The position numbers and the translations under genes are program-made. The notes beneath the pieces were generated by a model. It did no database searches, was not told the DNA's origin, and was given only the letters and a program-made list of their open reading frames with translations. Positions 33,965-44,479 of a DNA stretch of 64,000 nt are shown here, one piece after another. The stretch is from Prinsepia uniflora (taxonomy: Eukaryota; Streptophyta; Magnoliopsida; Rosales; Rosaceae), in the NCBI GenBank assembly GCA_032719365.1, contig CM064863.1, positions 62,707,583-62,771,582 on the forward strand. The letters are read 5' to 3'. Position 1 is the stretch's first letter, and every line of letters starts with the position of its first letter.

Positions 33965-35715
33965 ATTACTTGTTTCGCACGATTTCCTCGTTCAAGCTGC
34001 TGGTAATCAATCCAAAATCTCAAGGTGTGATCCACCTTTCGCACAAACAACATTGGGGCTCCCCACGATTACACTATATGTCCAACGAAGCCCAACTCCG
34101 CTAAATCCTGCAGCTGAACTCTCAATTATCTCTACTCTATTGGTACCATCCGACACGGTGGTTACAAAATGGATTGAGTACCCTGAAGAAACTCAATTGT
34201 AATTCAACCTCCCTCTGAGGCGGCACTCTCGACAACGTATCAGGAAACTCGGGCAGAACCTATATACCCAAAGCACACAATGCAATCCAAAAACCTCACA
34301 ACATGTGTCCAATATCCTTCACAGCCATTCTGTAATATCTTCCCGGCATCCAAGCTGTATCTCCCGAAGGAAGTATCCTCTTGTCCCACCAATAGACCAA
34401 CTGTAACCAATCAGGACTACAAAATACAACTGGTTCCTTCAACGCTCAATAGAGGAGTAATGAATAGTCCACCAATGAATAGTCCACCAATCCATACCTG
34501 AGATCACGCCCAAATCACAAATATCTAGGGAATACAATCTGTTCTTTGTCACACCTTCTACATAAATCCAATAGGTGATTCCATCACCGTACCAGTCGGA
34601 GTACTGGCTCGCATGTCCCAACCCAATGGGAAGCTGATCTTAAGAAAAGAGTGTGTGACTCTATACTCCATCAACACTCATGAATTCTGTCCAAAGTTAG
34701 CTAGGGTACCTGTCACCAATCCAAGCATACCTCATGCCTCCAGTAAACCAACCAAACTAGAAGGATACTGAAATCTTACTGAGCCACTCGGGATCCTCTT
34801 CTTCCTACTCATCGACCACTATAATCGTATGATAGCCACTTAGGAATTAGAGCTAGAGGCAACCCTATTCAAAGATCCTTGGCAAATACATCCTCTAGAC
34901 GCACTCCGTGTCAGCCAGAATCATCTGATTGCTGCTGGGATTTCATCATACTCATCTTCATCTGAGAGGCCACATTAGTCCATAATGTGGTGAATCCTCC
35001 AGCTAGCATCATTGCTCGAGTCTCATTCCAAGGACCTGACGCAAATCGACAAATCCTCAAGCCTGCAATCGTCATCGCACTCAGTACGAACCGAGCCAAA
35101 ACCACAAATATCTGCTCATAACGAGCAACAGTCAAATTCTCTTGTTCGAGACGCAGGAACTTTGCCTCTCGGAATCCTGATAAAACTAGTGCGTAAACAA
35201 CATTAGAAACGTTCCTCAAACGTCGCCCAACTCACGGTAGTATCATCCAAAACCATAGATAGCATTGTCTATCATCAAAATTATGTAAACCAATCAAAGA
35301 AGCACATTGCTATCATAACCATATGCTCATGACTATAGAACCATGCCCTCATGATGGCAACCTAACGTCCGCGCAATCCTTTCCTAACGTACCAGGCGTG
35401 CAATCCACTAATCGGCCACCTCATGATCCGATCCACCACTATACTGGGATCCCATCCACCAGTAACTCTACGGCTCCAGGCCGCTGGGTACAAACGAAAA
35501 ATTGATCCTACTCGGAACTCGAACCCCTAAAACTCGGCATCTAATGCCTAATCGAACCAACGGGTTGGTTCTTCCCACTAAACTTTCTTATTCTTATCCT
35601 CACTCACAGGTTGATAACAGGGCTGTTTTAGTAGAGGCATCACATCCAAAGCAAAGCTATCGTCCAACCTCAGTGTGCGACACCATAAGAGCAACTAAGT
35701 GCTCTGATACCAAGC
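33965..35715 (-). other. L3 internal domain, 5' part
   Basis: It continues L3 after L4a and ends at the primer site 35701-35712. No gene is recognised. Confidence 0.7.
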
Positions 35716-38479
35716 TGATTGGTCTCATCCCTAATCCCTCAAGATTAACATGGGATGAGCTGCTCCCTTCTAATCCCTCAAGATTAACATGGGATGAGCT
35801 GACTGGTCTTATTCCAGAGTACGCAGCTTTATGTGATGCCTCAATCTCTACTACAGCGCGCATCCGCGATCAACCTGGAGGGTATAAAAAATCATAAAAA
35901 TTGTGAGTGGGCAAAAATAAGCAATTTCAAAAACATTTCGGGAAAATACATTTATACCCTCCAATTAAAAACACGCATGCATCAGAAAACAAGAAATCTC
36001 AAATGCTTTCTTAAAATCAAATCATATGCCTTTTCAAATCAAAATAAGTGAAAACATCTGGACATAAAGCAATACTCAAAAACATGTCCAATCCTCGAAC
36101 CCACATCTTTCTCATCTCATATCATCATCAGTCACGTCGTCAGTGCAACACATGCAAACAAGCTTCAAGACAGCTTACGTTCGAGCACGTTGTTGTGAAC
36201 AAATCAGTCGCCGACGTTCATATCGTTGTGAACATATCAACAACCGATCTCATACATCATAAGCACTCCTTAGTCGAACTTCTCACGGCTGCTCGACAAC
36301 ACGCAATGCATCGTGACTTCTCTAGGAGGGACATAGCTCATCTAGAAGGCGAGCAACATATCGTAGGTCCTCTCTGGGGAAACACATTCACAACCGGAGG
36401 CTTTCTCCGGGGAAGCACATTCCTACTGGAGTCATATCAATCATCACGGAGAATGGTCCTAATAAAAACGGTGGAAACACATTTTCATAAATTGTTTTAT
36501 CTCAAATCAATGCAGTTTTTTTGCATAGGGTCTCCGCCCAAAACACAGTTTCCACAAACATCATAAAAACAGTGTCCAGTCCTCATTTCACAATACTCAA
36601 AACCATTATCCAACTGGGTCTCAAGCCCAAAATGCCATTTTCACGTAAATTCGTAAAATCATTCGTAAACCGACATTTAAACCCATAAATCATCAATTAA
36701 TGATATCAATCATCATTCAATTCATTTCAACTCAAATCATATGATAAAGCATTTAAAACATTTATGCATGCATCACATTTATAACACAAAAGTCCATTCA
36801 CACACGATCCACGCTACGCGCTAAATACCCGCGTTGTAAGCCAATCCGAATTCGTTGGAGCCACTTGACCTGTCCAAATCACACTCGGGGGTCACTAACA
36901 ATCTATACAAGTTCATACGCAAACACCATCTAAACCCCGAAACTGTAAATGTGTCCCAGACACGCTTACAGAGGTGTAAAACCTCCGAAACACTAACCAA
37001 ACGATCTCCAATCGACCTGAAACCATTTACCTTGAAATTCGTACCCACCCGCCTTCACGTGCCGGTTAAAGTTTGATCAACAAAATTCAACACTGGTCAA
37101 TGCTGACGTCATCTGCTAACATCATTACTGACGTCAACCGACCTGACATCTGACATCCAACAATCTGAAAATTACCACGTGGCACTCCCTGACTAGAGCC
37201 ACGTGTCACCCTCTGACATGTGACATGTGTCACATGATGACGTCATGCTGATGTCACTACTAACGTCATTACTACCATTTGTACGGCCACGTCACTCTAA
37301 AAGATCTGACAAGTTGTGTAACAACCCGTCCTGAAATTTGGGATTAGATTAGTGCTTAATGAATTATTAGTGAAATTAATCGGTGATTAGTTGAGTGATT
37401 TCAGACGAACGGTGCGAAATGATGATTTTACTTCTAGAATGGGCAAAATGTTGACTTTTGTTTCGGACGGTGAAACGAACTTAGGTCGATGACTGTGATG
37501 TAGCTTAGGACGTCACGAGTTCATAGACAGGTGGCACGTCCGATTCCGACATTCAAGGATGAAGTTATGGTGTTCGGAAGTTCAAGGGCAATTTGGTCAT
37601 TTTGCTACCTTGGGATTTGTGCCAGTAGGTTTGTGACATCTGGTGCATTGAGATTCGTGCCCAATGGATGTGGGAGACTTGTCCCATCTCTGGAGGATTG
37701 TGGAACATTTCTCAGGGGCCTGAAAATGGTTTTAAAAACAAAGGAAGTTACTCGTGCACGATTTTGGGGAAAACAGAGGATCAGAGAGAATCCTTCCACC
37801 CAATTCCCTCAATCTTCATCCTTTGGCCATGACTGGTGAATGAAACAAAGAGATTGGATGGTGAGGAGGATGGTGGTGCCACCTTAGTGAGTGCCGTGGA
37901 CGGGGGCCCTAAACCCGTGAGGCAAAGCATGAAAAACAGGGGACCCATGACCGTGAGAAACACTTACTTCAAACACTTGGAAAACGTGGTCTTTAGCTCA
38001 TAGGTTCTGAATGGAAATGAGAGGCAAGGTCGAGGCAAGATTAGTGGTGGTCATGGTGGGGTACGACGGCGACGGCAGATGAGTAGTTTTGTGAAAGTTT
38101 CTTTTGGATTGTAAAATGGTGAAGTATGATTTAGCTGTTATTGATTTGGTTGGTTAATTGGAAAATGTTTTGGAGCTAAAAATAAGGCTATTGGGTGTGG
38201 AACCGAGACTCGAGGTGGTCGGAGTCGCTAGAACGTGACGGTGGAAACTTGGAGATCCGTTCTTCGACTTGGGTGGTAAGTGATGGACTTGGTTTTTATG
38301 TTTTAAAGTGGTAGATCGACTGGAAATGAGTAGACAAAGCTAATAGAAGAAGAAGGAACGAAAACGGAGTTAAAATGTAGGAGTTAGAGCCCTGAACCGG
38401 TCACGCCGGTCCAGATGGACTGACTGAACAGTTGGACCGAACCAGACCCGGTTCACACGAGGAAGAAAAAGACTGGTGT

Positions 38480-38630
38480 AGGCGTGTGAGGCCCACGTGC
38501 AGCCCCTTTGGGCGACGGGTGAGGTCCACGGGCAGCCCCTTTGGGCGACGCGTGAGGCCCACGCGCAACCCCTTTTGGGCGACGCGTGAGGCCCACGCGT
38601 AGCCCCTTTAGGCGACGCGTGATGGTGCGT
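38480..38630 (+). repeat. Amplified GC-rich hairpin minisatellite in L4b
   Basis: About four units of roughly 39 bases, each with GACGCGTGAGGCCCACGCG and CAGCCCCTTTGGGC. The single conserved GC hairpin of the family has been amplified here. The minus strand reads as open repeats of PKGAARGPHAS. Confidence 0.8.
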
Positions 38631-39173
38631 GGCACTGTTTCTAGGGAAGATGTCAACACAAATTTTAATGTATTCGATGTAACGAACATTTTGGAACTTT
38701 TTCGAGTCGATCGGACATCGTTTTGATAGGATTCAGGATTTCCGAAAGTTTAGGATCGAGTTTAAAAATAGTTAAAAATTTGAAAAAAAAAATACGGGGA
38801 TTTAGTACAAGGATATTGGAGTGGTTAGTGACCTTAGTTTGTGATATGGGCAGATTCCAGAAGACCGGTGAAAGTGGATTAGCCAGGAAAGCGTAATTGC
38901 ACGCGTATCGAGGCAATAGTAGGAATGGTCTGAAAGTGGACTTTTCTTTCTAAATTATGATATCTTTGATTTATGATTTGCACGCATTTCGATATATTTT
39001 ACGTATTTGCACGTTTTACGAGATTATGGTTTTATGCTATGATTTTGTGATTTGAATTATGAATTGATTTCAATGGTTTATAAATAGGTTTTTAAAAAGT
39101 GATTTCGATAAATGTGATTTCTGGATTTGGATTTGATAAAATGGTTTCAAATTGGATTTGCTCGATCTGGTTT

Positions 39174-39382
39174 TGGGGTTAAAGACCCAGATATGATATG
39201 TGACAGGGGCTGGCTCGGATATGTTATTTTGGGTTTAAAGAGCCGGTGGAGTTTAAAGACTTGGATATTGTGATTTTCTCCATAGGTCTATTGAGTTTAA
39301 AGACTCGGATTGATATTGAGGCCTGTTGAGTTTACAGACTCGGATATATATATATATATATTGAGTTTAAAGACTCGGATAG
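39174..39382 (+). other. Hairpin repeats with a constant TTAAAGA loop
   Basis: GGG-GTTAAAGA-CCC (about 39175-39188) and three or more copies of GAG-TTTAAAGA-CTC (or TTTACAGA) share the loop but differ in stem. A (TA)n run separates two copies near 39346-39360. Confidence 0.7.
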
Positions 39383-41672
39383 ATCCAACAGGTTCGATTG
39401 ATTGAAATGGCTTTCAAATATGTTTGGATTTCTGTGATACAATGATGATTTTCAAATGATTTTCAGACTTTTTGGGCTAAGGCCCGGGATTTGAAAAACA
39501 GGATTTGAGAAACGGAAATTGATAAAGAAAAGGTTTTCTGGTTTTTATAAACGATTTTATTATCTTGGTAATGAGATGTTTTCGAATGCATGCATTGGTT
39601 TTACGTGAAGGGTATAAATTTATTTTCTTATAAAATGTTTTCTAAACTTATTCTTTATTTTTGTCCACTCACAGTCTTTTTTGTTTTTCGATACCCTTTA
39701 GGTTGTTGATGCGGTGCGGGCTGTTGTTAGGGAGACGGAGACATCACACATGCGATCAACAGTGATTTATACACACCTTAGGAAATCGGAAGGTGTATTT
39801 GGACGACGTTGACCTGGGTATCCCTTGTCTAGCCTACGTGTTCCATGGAGGTTAGATGAATGTTTAGCCTTCGTGTTGCACGTGGGTTAGACGAGAGCAT
39901 GACTTATCCCTTAATCCCGGGGGATTGGGAGTGGGTCTTGTCAAGTTTCCATGTGGTACCACTTGAATGGTCCACGTGGTCTGCCAATGCTAACATGGAC
40001 TTGCCACGTCACCTGACACATCAGCTTGACAATCTGACAATCTTCTGACACACTACCATGTGGCACCACCTTACTGGTCCACGTGATCTAACAGCGCTGA
40101 TGTGGCACTGCCACATCGATGCTGACTGAACTTGACACCTTTCCACGTGTCACCACCTTGTTGGCCATGTGGCTTAGCAAGATGACGTGGCTTGCCACGT
40201 CATCGTCGTCAACCTCTGGCCTGGTCGACCCGAACGACTATAATAGGTCGTTTGACCCGTGACCTTGACCCGACTTGTTCTTCTCCATTTCTCAACCAAA
40301 TTTCACCCTTCTTTCACCAATCTCATCGTCTTCAACCCATAAACAATCCTACGATGCTAAAAGTGAGAAACATAGACGTGTAACTCCCCAGGTTACGATC
40401 GAAGAACACGGCCAACCTTTGAATGTCCTTCCAGGGAGATTCCAGCGCCCTTTTTCCATGTTTCTCAGACAAACATACACGCAAAGGCACAAAGAAGATG
40501 GTTATGATCAGAGAAGAGGGTTTCAACCCTTAAAATCCAAACCCAGAAATTTCAACCTAAACGGGTTTCAAGTTTACCTGGTTTTTCACTATTTTCGGCC
40601 ACCGCCGTGGCTCCTCGACTCCTCCACCATCTCTATCTGTCTCTCAACCTCACTCCCACTCTCTCCCAGGCAGCCCAACTGCTAAAACAAGGGTAAAATG
40701 GTCGAGGTGGGTTTCGAGTGTAATGATGAAAATGAAGAAAAATGAGAAGCATGTATGTGGGTTATGGACCAAAGGATGGGTTTCACTTGTCACTCAAGTA
40801 TTGGTCCAAACTAGATGTTTTGGGTCCACTACAAACAAACCAAAGTCAACCCTTTTCGTAAAACATGCAACTGTACTAGTTTGAAAAATCGTTCTAGACC
40901 CGTAATTTTCTCTTACGACGTCCAAATTCGATGTGCCACCTGTCAACGTGATCGTAATCCCTTGATCTACATTATGGACTTCGGTCCACGTGCACTTGAC
41001 CTCCCAGGTCAAAAGTCAATGTTTTTCCCTTCTAGGGGAAAATCGTCATTTTAACTTTACTAATCTCGATTAGTCTCGATTAATCCTTGATTAGTCTCGA
41101 TAATCACTTAATTTTGGGACGGGTCATTACAATTTTAATAACCTAGCATTATGATTTTGGACAAGTGACAGAAACCCTGGAGTCAGTAAGGAACATCTGG
41201 AGCAGGATTAATCGGCCAGTTCGCACTATGAGTGGATATTTTATTTTTATTAAAATCTTATGCATGCATAATTACATATATAAAATTCATTCTATGTGTT
41301 TTAGGTGTTATTTAATTGATTGGGATTTTTATATAATTTTTGACAATATTTACGAAAATTGTGTTATTGCACGTTTTTCGAGGTTTCTTTTTCGGATTTC
41401 ATTTAGATTGCAAATTTGTGCTGAGCAAGGTTTGTGCTATGAAATACTATGATGTTGGTGTATTTATGATTTTCATATGATTTCTGGATGATTTTATAGA
41501 AAGTGTGTTTGTGCATTTATTACGAGGCTTGAATAAAGTGTGCTTTTAGGCGTAGGCCCGGTGTCTAGAATGTGAATTTGCTTATAGAATTGATGTGTAT
41601 ATGACTCATCGATATTTTTGTATTGTTATGTGGATTATTTGATCTATGTGCATGTGTCTTGATTGGTTGGTT

Positions 41673-41802
41673 AGTCTCAAACGTCCAGCTGGGCTCTGAA
41701 TCCTAAGACTGGTATTGTGTTTGCGACTCAGACGTCGAGTTGGGCTCTGAATTCTGAGTCAAATTTCACTCGGACGTCGAGCTCGGCTCTGAATCCCGAG
41801 TG
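41673..41802 (+). other. Three tandem hairpins, near-constant loop and variable complementary stems
   Basis: AGTCT (41673-41677) pairs with AGACT (41706-41710). GACTCAG (41725-41731) pairs with CTGAGTC (41754-41760). CACTCGG (41767-41773) pairs with CCGAGTG (41796-41802). The last two enclose 22-base loops, ACGTCGAG(T/C)T(G/C)GGCTCTGAAT plus one base, that differ at three positions. Inside the loops GAGC/GCTC-type pairs form an inner stem. Confidence 0.85.
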
Positions 41803-42766
41803 GTGTGCCTACTAGTAGTGCAATGGTGTGATGATTGATATTGTGCATCAAGAGTGGATTGGGTGTGTGATTGCTGTAATAAAATTGTGTTGACTGTTGC
41901 GGCGAATTCCTGGTGTTGCTTGTTTGTGTTTGCCTTCCACGTATATCGAGGTTGTGAACTAAGTTATATGGTCACTATGTTTTAAATGGTTTTTATATCC
42001 ATGTATAGTTTTCTAAAACGGAGGGTAAACTGCGTATATTTTCGAAATTATGTTTTCCAAAGGTTATTTTTGTCCATTCACATTTTTATGGTTGTACTTA
42101 CCTTCCAGACGGTGGCACGAGGACAGGGACCTACTAGGAGTGGAGGCATAAAATAGATTTTGTGTAGTTGTTGATGTTAAGGTAAACTTTGTGTTTTGAG
42201 TTATGTTGCTAAACTTATGCTCTGTATGTAACAAGAAGTACAAATGTATGAAGATCCCTAGTTTGATAGTTGGCTGAATCTATGGTTATTATAAACTCTT
42301 TTAAGGCTGTTTTCAACTTTTGAGTAGTAACTACCAGATGGAAGCAAAATTCCTCATGATTATCTAGTTTTGTCAGAAAGGGTTCTGTCACAGACACTCG
42401 GATGTGGTATCCTTGAGTGGCTATATGCTTGGTGACTGGTATGTCGGTATCGAGACTACTTGTTCATTATTCGTTTTATCAAGTTTAAATAGTTTTTGTG
42501 TATGCATAACTTTATAAAACGGAGGGTAAAACTACTATGTTTTTTAATTATGTTTTTAAAATATTTTTTTCCACTCACACGTTTCCATGGTTTTGATAAT
42601 CCTCTAGGGTCGCTGCATGGAAATCGAGGTTGTTCGAGAGGTGAAGGCATGAGCTGAGAGGTGTACGGGTGTCCCTAGTCTGAGATGTTTGAGTTGCTTG
42701 TCAAACAGAAACAGACAAGTAGGTGTGGTTGTCAGAGTGTTTTTAGGGAAAGGTCTTGTCATAGGA

Positions 42767-43213
42767 CAAGATTGGCACAAGTTCTTTAGTAAGTAGTACC
42801 ACTCTTACCGAGGATGGTACCAATAGGGTGGTACCATGTCCTCATAGTGGTACCACTACTCGATTGGACTCGACTTAAGAAACCCACTAGGACTCCATTG
42901 TGAACCATATATTGGAGACTTCCACATAAATTCTCTTCTATATATAGTGACTCTTGGCCACTTAAAAGGGATATTAGAGGTTGAATGGAAGAAGACTTTC
43001 TCCCTCTAAGAAGTCTCTCGATATTTTCATACTCCACACTTATGTATTCTACATATCATGTAAACACCTATGTATTCTTATACTCATATATAATCAAACA
43101 TTACAATGATGTAGTTTCTCTTTATATCGAGAATCACTATAAATCTTAGTGTTAGGTGATGGACTTAGATTATATGCGCTTACCACATACCTCAATCTTT
43201 CTTACAACGTCAA
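42767..43213 (+). repeat. Layer-0 LTR 3' part
   Basis: GTACCACT-type units at 42795-42860, a TATA box in TCTATATATAGTG (about 42937), then a block shared with 63689-63930 (GAAGAAGACT..., CACCTATGTATTCT, AATCTTAGTGTTA). It ends just before TTTTGGTGCCATTTGTGGG, so it looks like the 3' half of an LTR. Confidence 0.55.
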
Positions 43214-43373
43214 CTTTTGGTGCCATTTGTGGGAACCCAACTATAAAAGCCTTCGTGTTCTCCTAGCTCACCATAAGTGCGACTTAAATTTTTGGTACCC
43301 ACCACCCTCACTATCCTGCGCCTGTTCTTTCTTGTACCTTACCTCTAGTGGCTCAGTAGGACCATTATCCACC
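43214..43373 (+). promoter_or_regulatory. Primer-site-like sequence and leader of the layer-0 element
   Basis: TTTTGGTGCCATTTGTGGG at 43215 resembles the TTGGCGCCGTCTGTGGG sequence that follows the 5' LTR in Tat-lineage Ty3/gypsy elements (Grande, RIRE2). The assignment rests on this motif only. Confidence 0.4.
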
Positions 43374-43625
43374 ATGGGAAAACCCCAGCTCCAAGCTCTT
43401 TTAGTCATCACCAACCTGATAAACAATGGTGCCATTGCTCAAACATGCAATGATGCATTAGTACCACCACCACAGCCACTTTATCAGCTCTCCCTCTCTC
43501 GGTTACTCTATCACTTGCTATCGCACGTGCATAAACCAGTCAATATTCTCAACATAAGTAGTCCTAACTACTACCCCAACGAGCAGCAGGTAGCGCACAC
43601 GGAAAGCCAGAATGAAGGTACCTAG
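43374..43625 (+). pseudogene. Possible gag N-terminal fragment of the layer-0 element
   Basis: An 83-codon frame from ATG 43374 (MGKPQLQALLVITNLINN) to a stop at 43623-43625. It is placed where gag should start, downstream of the LTR and leader, and the frame stays open upstream to 43149. No zinc knuckle or known gag motif is visible, and the next 850 bases are tandem repeats. It may be chance. Confidence 0.25.
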
Positions 43626-43734
43626 CTCCAGTGGTATCACTAACTCAGTACCACCCACTCGGCGGTACCACTCAACAGATACCATTCATTTGATAGGTAC
43701 TACTTGCCTCATTAGACCTCATTTTCTACCATCG

Positions 43735-44125
43735 GATGGCCAGCTCGCCAGTGATCTATGTTTAGGGGAAGGCCAGCTCTCTCCCTAATGGATAACTTGT
43801 TCTCTACCTTATCTTTGTTGAGGGGATGACCATCTCTCCCCTTATGGATGACCTCGCTCTCTAACTTATCTTTTTTAAAGAGATGATCAGCACTCCCCCT
43901 CATGGATGACCCGCTCTCCAACTTATCTTTGTATAGGGGATGACCAGCTCTCCCGCTCATAGATAACCCACTCTTCACCATATCTTTTTCGAGGGGATAA
44001 CCAACTCTCCCTGTTGTGGATGACCCACTATCTACTTTATCTTTGTTAAATGGATGACCAGATCTCCCTCTTATGGATGACTAGCTCTCCACCTTATCTT
44101 TGTTGAGGGAATGACACATTCTCTA
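43735..44125 (-). repeat. 57-base tandem repeat, about seven units
   Basis: CTTATCTTT anchors recur at about 43808, 43865, 43922, 43979, 44036 and 44093, a strict 57-base period (19 codons). Part of the array (43712-43981) is open on the minus strand as an 89-codon frame of degenerate KDKLES..RG.A.HPL units. Confidence 0.85.
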
Positions 44126-44479
44126 TCTAGCACATGTTGATAGGAAGATATGCCCTTCCTCAGTGGCCTCCATGGCTAGTGCAAAGTGTGGCACCTAGCT
44201 TTGATTAGAGCCAACCTAAAATGCAAACTACACACATGGAACCAATGAACCTGGTACCACTGTGCATGGCACCACTACACCAGTTTCCATTGCGCTATCT
44301 ATCACTGTGTATGGCACCACTACGTTGGTACCACTTGCCTACGCTTGCCTTTAATGTGGACAGCCACCCATGCTCGCCCTCTCGTACCCGAACAGTGGTA
44401 CCCAGCCGGCAAAAGGGTACCTTAATTAGGTTTTCTTGACTTTACATTATGTGTTATTTGGTAAACACTTGGATTTATA
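44126..44479 (+). other. Layer-0 internal sequence with GTACCACT units
   Basis: Irregular GGTACCACT and GGCACCACTAC units at about 44245-44345, then unremarkable sequence. The last five bases TTATA (44475-44479) are the duplicated target of the next element. Confidence 0.5.

Larger units (their letters stand above)
37317..39943 (+). mobile_element. L4b: solo LTR in the L3 5' LTR
   Basis: 2627 bases, TGTAACAACCCG to GGTCTTGTCA. Flanks AGTTG (37312-37316) and AGTTT (39944-39948) are a 5-base duplication with one change. The host LTR continues on the right in register with the equivalent part of 20527-22433. No internal domain is present, so it arose by LTR-LTR recombination. Confidence 0.85.
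20527..41131 (-). mobile_element. L3: full-length LARD, minus strand, hosting two later insertions
   Basis: The 3' LTR is 20527-22433. Internal pieces are 22434-24245 and 33965-35715. The 5' LTR is 35716-41131, interrupted by L4b. The primer site reads GCTCTGATACCA on the plus strand at 35701-35712. Flanks ACTTT (20522-20526) and ATTTT (41132-41136) are a 5-base duplication with one change. Removing L4a and L4b leaves an internal domain of about 3.56 kb, the same size as in the sister elements, with no protein-coding gene. Confidence 0.8.
35716..41131 (-). repeat. 5' LTR of L3, interrupted by solo LTR L4b
   Basis: The pieces are 35716-37316 and 39944-41131. A direct duplication of about 43 bases, CTAATCCCTCAAGATTAACA and following, occurs at about 35730-35773 and 35774-35815, right at the LTR's U5 end. 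It contains hairpin sequence around 36300-36440 and the GTCCATTCACA motif near 36792. Confidence 0.75.
19400..42390 (+). mobile_element. L2: LTR inserted in L1 and split by L3
   Basis: The pieces are 19400-20526 and 41137-42390. It starts TGTAACGGCATGG, nearly the same as the start of L1, and ends GGTTCTGTCA. It holds its own CCATTCACA-type motif near 42070 and a three-unit hairpin array at 41673-41802. The putative duplication (AAAAC / CAGAC) is not convincing. Confidence 0.6.
17951..42761 (+). mobile_element. L1: solo LTR split by nested insertions
   Basis: The LTR pieces are 17951-19399 and 42391-42761, about 1.8 kb in all. The start reads CGTAACGGC (TG end mutated) and the end GGTCTTGTCA. 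Flanks are TAGAA (17946-17950) and TAGGA (42762-42766), a 5-base duplication with one change. The inverted 11-12-mer is split between the pieces: GTGTGAGTGGAC at 18809-18820 and TCCACTCACAC at 42570-42580, which supports joining them. Confidence 0.65.

Noticed and set aside
36048..36566. 172-codon plus-strand frame
   Set aside because: It lies inside the L3 LTR hairpin domain, opposite to the element, with no domain and no conservation in the partner LTR.
19395..42395. AAAAC / CAGAC as the target duplication of L2
   Set aside because: Only three of five positions match, no better than chance.
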